A DNA stretch of 64,000 nt from an uncultured Verrucomicrobiota bacterium (GCA_903907995.1 CAIVQH010000010.1:53023-117022), one strand, 5' to 3'. Shown: positions 34,863 to 43,781, counted from the stretch's first letter. Translations and numbers: made by a program. Notes: generated by a model not told the origin, from the letters alone.

Positions 34863-37055
34863 GTGCCCGCCGAGTCCATTGCCGTCAACGCCGACCTGCT
34901 CACTCCGCTGAAGGAGGTCTTCGGCTATGCCAGCTTCCGGCCGCTGCAGGAGGAGATCATCCGCGCCTCCCTGGAGGGACGGGACGTCTTCGCGCTGCTG
35001 CCGACGGGTGGCGGCAAGTCGTTGTGCTTCCAGCTGCCCGCCCTCGTGCGGCCCGGCCTCACGGTGGTCATCTCGCCCCTCATCGCGCTGATGAAGGACC
35101 AGGTGGACGCCCTGACCGCGAACGGCGTCGCGGCCACCTTCCTCAATTCCTCGCTCACCGACGCCGAACGCAGCGCGCGCTGGCGCGGCCTGAACGCCCG
35201 CGAGTACCGCCTGCTCTACCTCGCGCCCGAGCGCCTGATGGTCGGCACGCTCATCGACGATCTGCGTCGCTGGGGCGTGAGCTGCGTCGCGGTGGACGAA
35301 GCCCATTGCATCAGCGAGTGGGGTCATGATTTTCGCCCCGAATACCGCCAGCTCCGTGAGCTGCGCAGCCGCCTGCCGGAAGGAGTTCCCTTCATGGCGC
35401 TCACGGCGACCGCCACGGAACGCGTGCGCGAGGACATCGTCACGCAGCTCCACCTGCACGAGCCGGGCATCTTCGTCGCAAGCTTCAACCGGCCCAATCT
35501 CACCTACCGCGTCACGCCCCGGACCGCCGGCTACCGGCAGGTGCTCGATTTCCTCCGGGCGCGGCCGAAGGACGGCGGCATCATCTACTGCGCCAGCCGT
35601 GCGGGCACGGAGTCGCTCGCCTCGAAGCTGGTGGAGGATGGCGTGAAGGCCGCGCCGTACCACGCGGGGCTGGACCCCAAGGCGCGTTCGCACAATCAGG
35701 AGGCCTTCCTGCGCGACGAGATGCGTGTGGTGTGCGCGACCATCGCGTTCGGCATGGGCATCAACAAACCCAATGTCCGCTTCGTCATCCACCACGACCT
35801 GCCGAAGAACATCGAGGGCTATTACCAGGAGACGGGCCGCGCGGGCCGCGACGGATTGCCCGGCGAATGCCTGCTGCTCTTCAGCGCCGGTGACGTGGCC
35901 AAGCAGAACATCTTCATTGACGAGAAGCCCGACGAGCAGGAACGCGTCCGCGCCCGCGAGCAGCTCCAGCAGATGGTGCATTACGCCGAGATCTCCGAGT
36001 GCCGCCGCGCCGCGCTGCTCGACTATTTCGGCGAAGAATTCCCCGAGACCAGCTGCGGCTCCTGCGACAACTGCCTCAGCCCGCGCGCAACCTATGACGG
36101 CACGGTCGCCGCGCAGAAGCTGATCAGCTGCGTGTACCGGATCAAACAGCGCAGCGGTTTCACCGTGGGCCTGAACCACGTCGTTGCCGTGATCCTCGGC
36201 GGCGACACGGAGAAGATCCGCCAGTGGGGCCACGACCAGCTCACGACCTACGGCATCGGGAAGGAGCATTCGCGCAATGAGTGGGGCGCGATTGGCCGCG
36301 AGCTGATGCGCCTGGGCTTCCTCCGGCTGAGCACGGGCCAGTTCCCCACGGTCGAGGTGACGGCGGAGGGCTTCGCCGCGCTGAAGGACCGGCGGACCAT
36401 CACCCTCACGCGCCCGCTGGAAGCGCCGAAGCCCCGCGCCGAACGCGTCGGCGAAATCGCCTGCGACGAGCTGCTCTTCGAGAAGCTGCGGCAGCTCCGC
36501 AAGCGGATCGCGGACGACCAGGGGGTGCCATCGTACATCATTTTCGGCGACACCTCGCTGCGCTTCATGGCGCGGCAATATCCGGTGACAGCGGACGAGT
36601 TTCGCCGCGTTTCCGGTGTCGGCGAAACCAAGCTCAAAGCTTACGGCGCGGCCTTCCTCGAGGAGATCGCGGCGCACCTGGCGACGAACCCGCGCCAGAT
36701 CTTCGCGGACGACTCCTTCACCGCGCCCACGCCCACGGCGGTGAAGAAGACGCGCGGCGAACTGATGAATGACACCGTGCGCGAGACGCTGCGGCAGTTC
36801 CGTGCCAGCAGCTCGCCCGAGGACGTCGCGCGCAACCGGGGACTGACCGTCGGCACCATCTACGGCCATCTCGCCAGCGCCCTGGAAGCCGGCGAGTCGC
36901 TGGATATCGCCCGGCTGTTCACCGAAGCCGAATCTCAGACCATCCGCGCGGCCTTTGAAAAGGCCGGCTGGGGCACGCTGAGCGGCGCGCACACGCTCCT
37001 CGGCGGACAGGTGGACTATGGACGGTTGCGGCTCTTCCGGGCCGTGAAGCAGTGA
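34863..37055 (+). CDS. recQ: ATP-dependent DNA helicase RecQ
   Basis: About 730 aa from a GTG at 34863; an upstream frame is open to 34482 but is antisense to the pseudogene. Helicase core: FRPLQEEII (motif 0), LLPTGGGKSLCFQLP (Walker A 48-53), VDEAHCISEWGHDFRPEY (DEAH 145-148), MALTATAT, and QETGRAGRDG (motif VI). A zinc-binding region follows with ECRRAALLDYFGE and CGSCDNC, then the RQC winged helix and an HRDC domain (ELLFEKLRQLRKRIADDQGV). The last 100 residues form a helix-turn-helix extension of the HTH_40 type (EDVARNRGLTVGTIYGHL) seen in many longer RecQ proteins. It unwinds DNA 3'-5' in recombination and fork repair. It precedes cinA, with a hairpin repeat between. Confidence 0.95.
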   Translation: MPAESIAVNADLLTPLKEVFGYASFRPLQEEIIRASLEGRDVFALLPTGGGKSLCFQLPALVRPGLTVVISPLIALMKDQVDALTANGVAATFLNSSLTDAERSARWRGLNAREYRLLYLAPERLMVGTLIDDLRRWGVSCVAVDEAHCISEWGHDFRPEYRQLRELRSRLPEGVPFMALTATATERVREDIVTQLHLHEPGIFVASFNRPNLTYRVTPRTAGYRQVLDFLRARPKDGGIIYCASRAGTESLASKLVEDGVKAAPYHAGLDPKARSHNQEAFLRDEMRVVCATIAFGMGINKPNVRFVIHHDLPKNIEGYYQETGRAGRDGLPGECLLLFSAGDVAKQNIFIDEKPDEQERVRAREQLQQMVHYAEISECRRAALLDYFGEEFPETSCGSCDNCLSPRATYDGTVAAQKLISCVYRIKQRSGFTVGLNHVVAVILGGDTEKIRQWGHDQLTTYGIGKEHSRNEWGAIGRELMRLGFLRLSTGQFPTVEVTAEGFAALKDRRTITLTRPLEAPKPRAERVGEIACDELLFEKLRQLRKRIADDQGVPSYIIFGDTSLRFMARQYPVTADEFRRVSGVGETKLKAYGAAFLEEIAAHLATNPRQIFADDSFTAPTPTAVKKTRGELMNDTVRETLRQFRASSSPEDVARNRGLTVGTIYGHLASALEAGESLDIARLFTEAESQTIRAAFEKAGWGTLSGAHTLLGGQVDYGRLRLFRAVKQ

Positions 37056-37063
37056 ATCAGCGG

Positions 37064-37165
37064 GTGAGTGAGCCAGTAAGCCAGCAAGCCAGCGATCCGT
37101 CGTCAGTAAGCTGCGCCAACAATTCGGTCTGGCTTACTGACTCACTGGCTTACTGGCTCACTTCC
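37064..37165. repeat. Hairpin repeat with 8-nt GCCAGTAA-type units
   Basis: Left arm 37064-37098 runs GTGAGTGA, GCCAGTAA, GCCAGCAA, GCCAGCGA. Right arm 37129-37165 runs the complementary GGCTTACT, GACTCACT, GGCTTACT, GGCTCACT. Both arms keep an 8-nt period with single-base variants and can pair in several registers. It begins 8 nt after the recQ stop and ends 23 nt before the cinA start, so it fills the gap almost completely. Confidence 0.82.
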
Positions 37166-37188
37166 CTCGTTGCGACTACTCTGCCCCC

Positions 37189-38463
37189 ATGACGATTGAG
37201 CTCATCAACACCGGCTCCGAGCTGCTGCTTGGCTTCGTGCTGAACACGCACCAGCAATGGATCTGCCGGCAGCTCACCGACCTCGGCCATACGGTGAGCC
37301 GGCAGGTGGCGGTGCCGGACGGCGGGCATGACATCCAGCAGGCCGTGCGCGAGGCCCTGGGCCGCGCCGATCTGGTCATCACCACCGGCGGCCTCGGACC
37401 GACGTGCGACGACCTCACCCGCGACCTCATCGCCCAACTGCTTAAGCGTCGCCTGCTGCACGATGAGGCGGCGCTTCAAAATATCGCCCGCTTCTTCGCC
37501 GGCCGGGGCCGGCCCATGCCCGAGCGCACCAAGGTCGAGGCCCTGGTGCCGGAGGGCGCGATGGTGCTGATGAACGCCAACGGCACCGCGCCGGGACTCG
37601 CCATCGAGGTGAACCCGAACCCTTTCCGTCCCGATGGCCGCCCATCGTTGCTCGTGATGCTGCCCGGACCACCGCGCGAATTGCGGCCGATGTTCTCGCA
37701 GCAGGTCGTGCCCCTGCTGGCACGGCATTTTCCACTGAATGAGGCCTTCGTCTGCCGCACCCTCAAGACCACGGGCATCGGCGAGTCGTACATGGAGGAG
37801 CGCATCAGCGCGCCGCTGCGGCACCTGACCGACGCGGGCATGGACCTCGGCTTTTGCGCGCGCGTGGGCGAGGTGGACGTGCGCTTCGTGGCGCGCGGGC
37901 CGCGCGCGGCTGCAACGGTCGCCGAGGCGGAGGCCATCACCCGCTCTAAGGCCGGCGAGCATATCTTCGGCGAGCAGGATGACTCGTTGGAATCGGTGCT
38001 CGTGCGCGAGCTGACGGCCCGGGGCCAAAAGCTCGCGCTCGCCGAATCCTGCACCGGCGGCCACATCGCCAACCGCATCACGAACATTCCCGGCGCCTCC
38101 GCGATTTTGCTCGCGGGCTTCGTGACGTATGCGAACGAGGCGAAGATGGTCACGCTCGGCGTGCGCGAGGAAACGTTGAAGTCCCACGGAGCCGTGAGCG
38201 AGGCGACCGCGCGCGAAATGGCCGAAGGCGCGCGCCGGGTCACGGGGGCCGATTACGCACTCTCCGTCACCGGCATTGCGGGCCCCGGCGGCGGCACCGA
38301 CGACAAACCCGTAGGCACGGTTTTCATGGCGCTGGCCTCAGCGAAGGGCACCACCGTCGTGCGCCAGTTGAATCGCTTCGATCGCGAGACGTTCAAATAT
38401 CTCACTGCCCAGCAGGTCATGATGATGCTGTACCGGGAGCTGCAAGCGGGCAGGCACGCATAA
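37189..38463 (+). CDS. cinA: CinA family protein (nicotinamide-nucleotide amidase)
   Basis: 424 aa, the full two-domain form. The N-terminal MoCF-like domain starts ELINTGSELLLGFVLNTHQQ and has LVITTGGLGPTCDDLTRD and MLPGPPRELRPMF. The C-terminal amidase (PncC) domain has LALAESCTGGHIANRITNIPG, with the catalytic Ser in ESCTGG, then FVTYANEAKMVTLGV and SVTGIAGPGGGTDDKPVGTV. CinA proteins hydrolyse ADP-ribose and deamidate NMN in NAD recycling. The older competence label comes from other species. The start follows the hairpin repeat after recQ. Beyond it lies a 430-bp gap without a clear gene. Confidence 0.94.
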   Translation: MTIELINTGSELLLGFVLNTHQQWICRQLTDLGHTVSRQVAVPDGGHDIQQAVREALGRADLVITTGGLGPTCDDLTRDLIAQLLKRRLLHDEAALQNIARFFAGRGRPMPERTKVEALVPEGAMVLMNANGTAPGLAIEVNPNPFRPDGRPSLLVMLPGPPRELRPMFSQQVVPLLARHFPLNEAFVCRTLKTTGIGESYMEERISAPLRHLTDAGMDLGFCARVGEVDVRFVARGPRAAATVAEAEAITRSKAGEHIFGEQDDSLESVLVRELTARGQKLALAESCTGGHIANRITNIPGASAILLAGFVTYANEAKMVTLGVREETLKSHGAVSEATAREMAEGARRVTGADYALSVTGIAGPGGGTDDKPVGTVFMALASAKGTTVVRQLNRFDRETFKYLTAQQVMMMLYRELQAGRHA

Positions 38464-38895
38464 GCCTCTGTTCCGCTATTGTGGGTGAACAACCCAGAAA
38501 CGAAGCAACAAGGACGCGTCTCGATGCGATAGTCGGTCGCCAACTTCGGAACAAAATTCGTACTGATGAACGCGAGACGTTCCCCCTCACCCTGACCCTG
38601 ATACCACTCTCGGAGTTAATCACCGGGAGGGAGGCGGTCCTTGAAGACCGCCCGCCCCCCTTCCTCACCCAGCTCATCAAGGAAATCGACCTCCGCCAAA
38701 ACCCCAGCCCAGCCACCTCCAATCCTTGACCACTCCAGCCCCAAATGTGTCCACCATGTCCCCGTAAACCCGTCCACCATGCCTTCGGTCTGTACACCCT
38801 CGGGGTTAGGGAGAATCGCCGTCCGATTTCTTGCGAAATCCGGCGCTGGAATGGCCGGAGGTGCCTGGCGACAACCCAGGCCCGGCCGGCTCCGC
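38464..38895. other. Gene-free interval with degraded repeats
   Basis: 432 bp between the convergent ends of cinA and the AGE-family gene. A run of CCCTCACCCTGACCC type at 38583 resembles the outer tail of the repeat at 22850. A hairpin GGCGGTC/GACCGCC lies at about 38632-38651. An open frame of 82 codons (38481-38729) has no start signal or family resemblance and is judged non-coding. Confidence 0.5.
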
Positions 38896-40185
38896 CTACT
38901 TCTTCTCGAAGGCCTCGACGAACTTCAGCAGGCCGCGCACGTCGTGGTAGTTGGCCTTCCAATTGTGCGCCAGACCCGTGGCCAGGGGCGTGCCGTCGGC
39001 CTTCACCGATTCGAGCCAGATGCCGTTCTTTTGGTCGGTCTGATATTTGTTCACGAAGCTGATCAGCCGGCCCAGCGCCACCGTGTAGGCGGCATTGTTC
39101 GGCTGGTCGCGCAGGCCTTCGGTCAGTGCCGCGAACATCTCCGCCTGCGTCCACCAGACCTTGGTGGTGTCGGTCGCGGGGGTGTTTTCCATTCCTCCAG
39201 TGTACACGCCGCCGAGCTGTTGATCCGTGCCGTTGCGTAGCGTGTGCATCAGGTAATTGTGGAGCTGTGGCCAGGAGGGACGCCGTCCTAGAACCTCTTC
39301 CGCGTGGACCATCAGCCAGGCGAATTCGACGTTGGAGCCGTAGTTCAGCCCATCGCTCTTCGGGCCGCTCAGCCGCCGCCAGCCCGGGCTGAAATGGAAC
39401 GCCGCCTGCGCCGGATCCTCCGGAAAGAAGTACCGCTGGTTGAGGGCCAGCGCCTCGGTGAGCGATTCCTTCACGGTGGCGTCCTTGGTTTCCTCGTAAA
39501 GCTCGGTGAACGCCTCCATCAGGTGCAGATGGGTGTTCGCGCCCTTCGCGCCCGCCAGGTCCACGAGGGCCTCGGGGTCGCCCTCGGATAGAGGCTGCCA
39601 GTCCCGCGTGAAATGCTCCCGCCAGCCCTGGTGCGCCGCGTCGTGGGCGTGACGCTGGATTTCGCGGTAAAGCTGCAGCGCATCCTCCAGCGCCACCCGG
39701 TCGCCGCTGGCCCGGTGATACTCCACCAGGGCGTAGATCACGAACGACTGGCCGAAGAGCCGCTTGTGCGTGTCGCGCGGCTTGCCGTCGAGCGTGACAC
39801 TCCAGAAATAGCCGCCGTGCTCGCGGTCGCGGAAGTGCTCCCGCAGGAACTTCACGCCGTTGCCGGCCGCCTTGAGGTAGTCGCGCTCCTTCGTGCTGAA
39901 ACCCTTCCGGTGAACCTGGGAAAACGTCCAGACCATCCGCGCCTGGGTGGCGATCAGTTTCTCATTCGGCACCGAACGGCCCCGCACCACGTCGTCGGAG
40001 AGCAGGTAACCGCCGTGCTCCCAATCCACGGCGGTGTCGTACCAGTAGGGCAGGATCTTCTCCGCGAGCAGATGGCGATAGTTCGTCGCCTCGAACGCGA
40101 GATCAGCGGCGGCCACGCGCAGCGGCGACAGGACGGCCAGCAGGGCCAAAACCAGCCGAAGCGAGAGGCGCTTCACGGGGCTCAT
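38896..40185 (-). CDS. Exported AGE family epimerase/isomerase
   Basis: 429 aa from the ATG at 40185; an earlier in-frame ATG lies inside the tRNA gene and is rejected. Signal peptide SLRLVLALLAVLSPLRVAAA. The mature part fits the N-acylglucosamine 2-epimerase (alpha/alpha barrel) family: LPYWYDTAVDWEHGGYLLSD at the start, KLIATQARMVWTFSQVHRKG, REHGGYFWSV, QSFVIYALVEYHRASGD, HLHLMEAFTELYE, and KVWWTQAEMFAAL near the end. Members epimerise or isomerise sugars such as mannose, glucose or cellobiose. A secreted version is unusual, as most are cytoplasmic. It stands alone, just downstream of tRNA-Pro on the same strand. Confidence 0.85.
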   Translation of the reverse strand: MSPVKRLSLRLVLALLAVLSPLRVAAADLAFEATNYRHLLAEKILPYWYDTAVDWEHGGYLLSDDVVRGRSVPNEKLIATQARMVWTFSQVHRKGFSTKERDYLKAAGNGVKFLREHFRDREHGGYFWSVTLDGKPRDTHKRLFGQSFVIYALVEYHRASGDRVALEDALQLYREIQRHAHDAAHQGWREHFTRDWQPLSEGDPEALVDLAGAKGANTHLHLMEAFTELYEETKDATVKESLTEALALNQRYFFPEDPAQAAFHFSPGWRRLSGPKSDGLNYGSNVEFAWLMVHAEEVLGRRPSWPQLHNYLMHTLRNGTDQQLGGVYTGGMENTPATDTTKVWWTQAEMFAALTEGLRDQPNNAAYTVALGRLISFVNKYQTDQKNGIWLESVKADGTPLATGLAHNWKANYHDVRGLLKFVEAFEKK

Positions 40186-40203
40186 CACGAAAGAAAGGGG
40201 AAA

Positions 40204-40280
40204 TGGTCGGGACGACAGGATTTGAACCTGCGACATCTTGGTCCCAAACCAAGCGCTCTACCAGGCTGAGCCACGTCCCG
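40204..40280 (-). tRNA. tRNA-Pro (anticodon TGG)
   Basis: 77 nt with encoded CCA (40204-40206 on the plus strand reads TGG). The acceptor stem is CGGGACG paired with CGTCCCG, perfect over seven bases. The anticodon arm reads CTTGGTTTGGGACCAAG with anticodon TGG, and the T arm holds GGTTCAAATCC. All four arms close. Confidence 0.97.
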
Positions 40281-40334
40281 AACCGCCGCCACAGTCCACC
40301 GCCAAGGCAATCGGAGCAAGCCTCTTATCAGCCC

Positions 40335-40484
40335 GGGAGGGCGCGGTTCCACCCGCGCCGCAATTTCTTCACGCCGGGTCCGTCCAGAAGGATCCCAGAG
40401 GTCCGCTTCACCCCATGGGCTTCTCCCGTTCCGGTGAGGAAGACGGGGGAAGAATATGGGGCGCGGGTGGAACCGCGCCCTCCC
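40335..40484. repeat. Perfect 25-bp inverted repeat around a 100-nt spacer
   Basis: 40335-40359 (GGGAGGGCGCGGTTCCACCC and five more bases) is the exact reverse complement of 40460-40484. Each arm also holds a smaller GCGCGGTTCCACCCGCGC near-palindrome. The spacer is not obviously coding. It lies between the tRNA-Pro gene and the end of the cytochrome/TPR gene, eight nt from that stop. Confidence 0.85.
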
Positions 40485-40491
40485 ACAGTTT

Positions 40492-42285
40492 TCAGCGCAG
40501 GGTTTTCAGCCGCTTCAGCTGACGGGCCAGATTGGCGTCGGTGGGGGCGCGGCGGACGGCTTCCTCCATCAGGCTGATGGCCTCGGGGCGGTTGCCCTGT
40601 TCAAGCCGGATCTGGGCGAGGGAGGTGCGGGCGAGGTTGTCGTCCGGATCAGCCAGGAGCGCGGCGGTGAAATGTTCCGCCGCCTCTTCGGGACGGTTCT
40701 GTTCCTGCGCCAGAATGCCCAGGTTGCCGTGGGCACGCCCGTGGGCCGGATTCGCATCGACGGCGCGCTGAAACTCCTCCAAGGCCGGGCCGGGGCGGCC
40801 TTCCAGCCGGTGGATGACGCCGAGATAGTAATGGCCCTCGTCATTCGTGGGATCCAGCGCCAGCGCGTTGGTCAGCGCCTGGAAGGCACCGGGGCGGTCG
40901 CCGAGCCCGAGTTTGGCGCGGGCGAGGTTCACGAGGGCGACGGCGTTGGTCGGGTTCGCCTTCAGCCGCACCTCGTTGTAGATGACGATATCCCGCACGG
41001 TCTGCGTGGTGATGGCGCGGTCCAGCGCAATCCGGTCGCGCGCGGTGCGGGGCAGGAGTTGGAACCACACCTCGGCCATCTCGTCGCTGGTGCTCATGCC
41101 GAAGCCCACGCGGCGCGGCGGGTTGGAAGGGTTGCGCGGATTGGCCGCCGTGTTGTCGAAGACGAACTTCATCCCCAGTTTCGTCCCGCGCGGCAGGAAC
41201 ACCGGCGTGACATACCGGTAGTCGCCCTGCCAGTTGAAGTCCCAGTCCGGGATGGTGAGCAGGTCGTGGCGCGTCTGGTCGGGCAGTTCCGCCCACGCCT
41301 CGATGCGCCGGCCCAGATAGTGGGTGTGCGGCAGCAGCCCGAGCAGGTCGGCGTCGGCGGGAACCACGAATTCCCGGGTGTAAACCAGGTTGGACTGTCC
41401 CGCCGGCAGGTCGAGGTCGTAAACGTTCAACCCCAGCTTCAGCGGCTGGTTCGTCGCCGGCGAATCGGCAAACCACAGGCCCACGCTGGCCTGGATCGCC
41501 TCCGGTTTGCCCCCGGTCTGCAGATGCATCTGCATGACGATGTCCATGCCCGGCTCCAGCTTCCAACCCATGCCTGCCGGCAGCGGCACCGTGCGTTTGC
41601 CCGGCTGCCAGCTCAGGAAATAGCCACCGGGACTGTGCACTTCTGTGGGGGAGTCCATGCCGCCGAAACCAACCACGGGATCGGCGGCGTCGAGGCGCTG
41701 GATGTCGGCGGTGCGCCCCACGTAGAGGAAGGCGTGGTGCACCTGCCGCGAACCGGGATGAAATTCAAAGGCGCGAATCCAGCGGGGCCGGTCCAGCGGC
41801 TGCGTGAGCGGCAGCGCGAAATGGCGGTACACGTCGCGTCCGCCCGGCTGAAGCGTGTACGCCGCCGGCATCTGCGCCACGACATCGGGCGCGCCGAGCT
41901 GCCATTCGCCGGGCCACGTGGGCAGGGGCGGCAGATCCTTGGCGTCACCTTCCGCCAATCCGTCGGCGAGCCAGGCCTGGAACACCGCGATCTCCGTCTC
42001 GGTGAGCCGCCGGTCGCCGACGAATTCGTTCGTCGGCCCCGTGGGCAGCCACGGCGGCATGAAGCGGCGGCCGGTGACGTCGGCGAGATCGGTCGCGTGC
42101 TTGCGGCAGTCGGCGAACGTGAGCAGCGGGAACGGGCCACCCTGACCTGGCCGATGGCACGGGGCGCAGTGCTGAAAGACAATCGGGGCCACGTCGTGCG
42201 TGAAGGTGGTGGCCGCCCGGGCAGTTCCCCCCAGACCCAGCAGGCCCAGCAGGGTGAGACGGAGCAGGTGATGGTGAAGCTTCAT
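40492..42285 (-). CDS. Cytochrome c / copper type II monooxygenase-like / TPR fusion protein
   Basis: 597 aa with signal peptide (MKLHHHLLRLTLLGLLGLGG, then TARA). Residues 40-44 are the heme motif CAPCH in FTHDVAPIVFQHCAPCHRPG. The middle (about 140-420) resembles copper type II ascorbate-dependent monooxygenases: the HHAF motif in GSRQVHHAFLYVG, MQMHLQTGG, and LLPHTHYLGRR supply candidate copper ligands. The last 170 residues hold tetratricopeptide repeats (ALVNLARAKLGLGDRPGAFQ, then GHYYLGVIHRLEGRPGPALE, GRAHGNLGILAQEQNRPEEA). It is probably periplasmic and its activity is unproven. Its start overlaps the stop of the redoxin gene by four bases, so the two are coupled. Confidence 0.82.
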   Translation of the reverse strand: MKLHHHLLRLTLLGLLGLGGTARAATTFTHDVAPIVFQHCAPCHRPGQGGPFPLLTFADCRKHATDLADVTGRRFMPPWLPTGPTNEFVGDRRLTETEIAVFQAWLADGLAEGDAKDLPPLPTWPGEWQLGAPDVVAQMPAAYTLQPGGRDVYRHFALPLTQPLDRPRWIRAFEFHPGSRQVHHAFLYVGRTADIQRLDAADPVVGFGGMDSPTEVHSPGGYFLSWQPGKRTVPLPAGMGWKLEPGMDIVMQMHLQTGGKPEAIQASVGLWFADSPATNQPLKLGLNVYDLDLPAGQSNLVYTREFVVPADADLLGLLPHTHYLGRRIEAWAELPDQTRHDLLTIPDWDFNWQGDYRYVTPVFLPRGTKLGMKFVFDNTAANPRNPSNPPRRVGFGMSTSDEMAEVWFQLLPRTARDRIALDRAITTQTVRDIVIYNEVRLKANPTNAVALVNLARAKLGLGDRPGAFQALTNALALDPTNDEGHYYLGVIHRLEGRPGPALEEFQRAVDANPAHGRAHGNLGILAQEQNRPEEAAEHFTAALLADPDDNLARTSLAQIRLEQGNRPEAISLMEEAVRRAPTDANLARQLKRLKTLR

Positions 42286-42878
42286 GGCGGGGCTACCAGA
42301 TGACAGCCGACGGCGCGCGTTTCGGCGGGTACGGGCCGCTGCCCGTGGAGCACGGCGGTCAGGGCCAGCTCCAGGTCATGCCGGGTCGGTTCGGGCTTGG
42401 CCTGGCCGAGCCCGGCATAGCGGTCGTCGATGCGCCCACGATACAGCACTTCGCCGGTGGGCGACACGACGAGAGCGAAGGGCGTGACCTGCACGTTCGC
42501 GAGGTGGGAGAGCTTCAGCCCGGGATCACGCAGCGGCAGGCCGGGCAGGGCGTATTCCGACGCGTGTTGGCGGACCGAGGCGTCGGTCTCATCGGCGTTG
42601 GGATGCACAAAGCGGAAGACGACCCCACGCGGACCGAAGGCGTCTTGCAGACGGCGCAGTTCGGGGATGGCGCGGTTGGAGATCGGGCACTCGTTGGCGA
42701 GGAAGACACACACGATGGCGCGGTTCGTGCCGGCGGCCAGGGGTTGTACGGAATGGCCGGCGACATCCGGCAGCGTCAGCTCCAGCGGGAGCGGCGGAGG
42801 CGCGGCGTGCGCGCAGCCCGTCAGTGCGCCGCTCAGCCAGAGCAGGGACAGCAGACGAAACGGGCGGACGTGATTCAT
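42282..42878 (-). CDS. Thioredoxin-fold redoxin lipoprotein
   Basis: 198 aa. Signal with a lipobox-like LTGC (Cys22), so probably a periplasmic lipoprotein. The thioredoxin-like part starts LTLPDVAGHSVQPL and continues with AIVCVFLANECPISNRAIPELR, where the single active-site region reads ECPIS with one Cys (Cys64) instead of CxxC. Later come VTPFALVVSPTGEVLYRGRIDDRY with the cis-Pro, as in AhpC/TSA and ResA-like proteins. The one-Cys ECPxSN form is common in redoxins next to cytochrome/copper proteins in PVC bacteria. It is translationally coupled (ATGA) to the downstream cytochrome/monooxygenase-like gene, so it may be its redox or metal-loading partner (inference). Confidence 0.82.
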   Translation of the reverse strand: MNHVRPFRLLSLLWLSGALTGCAHAAPPPLPLELTLPDVAGHSVQPLAAGTNRAIVCVFLANECPISNRAIPELRRLQDAFGPRGVVFRFVHPNADETDASVRQHASEYALPGLPLRDPGLKLSHLANVQVTPFALVVSPTGEVLYRGRIDDRYAGLGQAKPEPTRHDLELALTAVLHGQRPVPAETRAVGCHLVAPP

Positions 42879-42917
42879 GGAGGTACGCCCCCAAGGAAGC
42901 AGAGCTGCCGTGCCGGC

Positions 42918-43781
42918 TCAAGCCCGGGTGCTGGCCGCACGAAAAACAATGGGTGCGGCGGTCGTGACGGTGCCGACGCCGTTGGTGCTGCCGCGCCGGT
43001 AGCCGGCGAGATCGAGCGTCACGTGCAGGTAACCCAGTTCACGAAAATGCGCCGCCACGGCGGCGTACTGGTCATCGGCAATGAGGCGCGGGATTTCCGC
43101 CGGCCCGACCTCGATCCGCGCCAGGTGGCCCTGCGCCAGTTCGTGGTGTCGCACCCGCACGTCGAAAAATCCGAGGTCGCGCAGAAAATATTCCGCCTCC
43201 TCCACCATGAGGAGCTTGGCGGGCGTGACCGCCTCACCGGTCGGGATGCGTGAACTGAGGCAGGCCAGTTGCGGTTTGTCCGCCGTGGGCAGCCCAAGGC
43301 GGGCGCTCAATTCGCGGATTTCGGTCTTGGTGAGGCCTGCCTCCTTGAGCGGGGCGCGGATCTGAAATTCGGCGGCCGCCTGGGCCCCGGGCCGGTGGTC
43401 GCCCACGTCGCTGGCATTCTCTCCGTAGGCGATCACGGCGAAGCCCTCCGCACGGGCCAGCGGGGTGAGCTCGGTGAAGAGGGCGTGCTTGCAGAAGTAG
43501 CAGCGGTTCGTCGGGTTCGCGAGGTAGCGCTCGTCGGCGAACTCGGCGGTGTTCACCACCCGCAGCGGAATCTGGAACTGCGCCGCGATTTCCACCGCCT
43601 CCCGCAGCTCGCGCCGGGGCAGGCTGGGCGAATCGGCGATGGCGGCAAGGGAGCGTTCCCCCAGCACGTCGTGCGCGACCCGGGCCAGCAGCACGGAGTC
43701 CACGCCGCCCGAGTAGGCAATGACGCAGGACCCGTACCCGCGAAGCAGTTCGCGGAGGCGGTTAAACTTGGCTTCCAGCAC
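42918..43781 (-). CDS. larE: ATP-dependent sacrificial sulfur transferase LarE
   Basis: 287 aa from a GTG at 43781, near the usual 270-285. The frame is open to an ATG at 43916, but this would overlap the divergent gene and adds 45 odd residues. The PP-loop pyrophosphatase motif SGGVDS is at 24-29. Next come NRCYFCKHALF (paired Cys) and TDKPQLACLSSRIPTGE, the position of the sulfur-donating Cys in known LarE. LarE adds sulfur to the nickel-pincer cofactor of lactate racemase in the cytoplasm. LarA, LarB and LarC are not in this window, so the partner is elsewhere or the enzyme serves another pathway. Confidence 0.9.
   Translation of the reverse strand: MLEAKFNRLRELLRGYGSCVIAYSGGVDSVLLARVAHDVLGERSLAAIADSPSLPRRELREAVEIAAQFQIPLRVVNTAEFADERYLANPTNRCYFCKHALFTELTPLARAEGFAVIAYGENASDVGDHRPGAQAAAEFQIRAPLKEAGLTKTEIRELSARLGLPTADKPQLACLSSRIPTGEAVTPAKLLMVEEAEYFLRDLGFFDVRVRHHELAQGHLARIEVGPAEIPRLIADDQYAAVAAHFRELGYLHVTLDLAGYRRGSTNGVGTVTTAAPIVFRAASTRA

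Noticed and set aside
37064..37165. CRISPR array
   Set aside because: Short evenly spaced words suggested one, but the units are only 8 nt, contiguous without spacers and in inverted arms; no cas gene is present.
38481..38729. 82-codon open frame after cinA
   Set aside because: Lies across degraded repeat sequence, has no plausible start signal and no family resemblance.
40203..40577. Open frame over the tRNA-Pro region
   Set aside because: It overlaps the tRNA gene and the perfect inverted repeat; the start of the AGE-family gene inside the tRNA is rejected for the same reason.
40456..42303. 615-codon plus-strand open frame
   Set aside because: Antisense to the cytochrome/TPR gene, which has clear heme and TPR motifs on the other strand.
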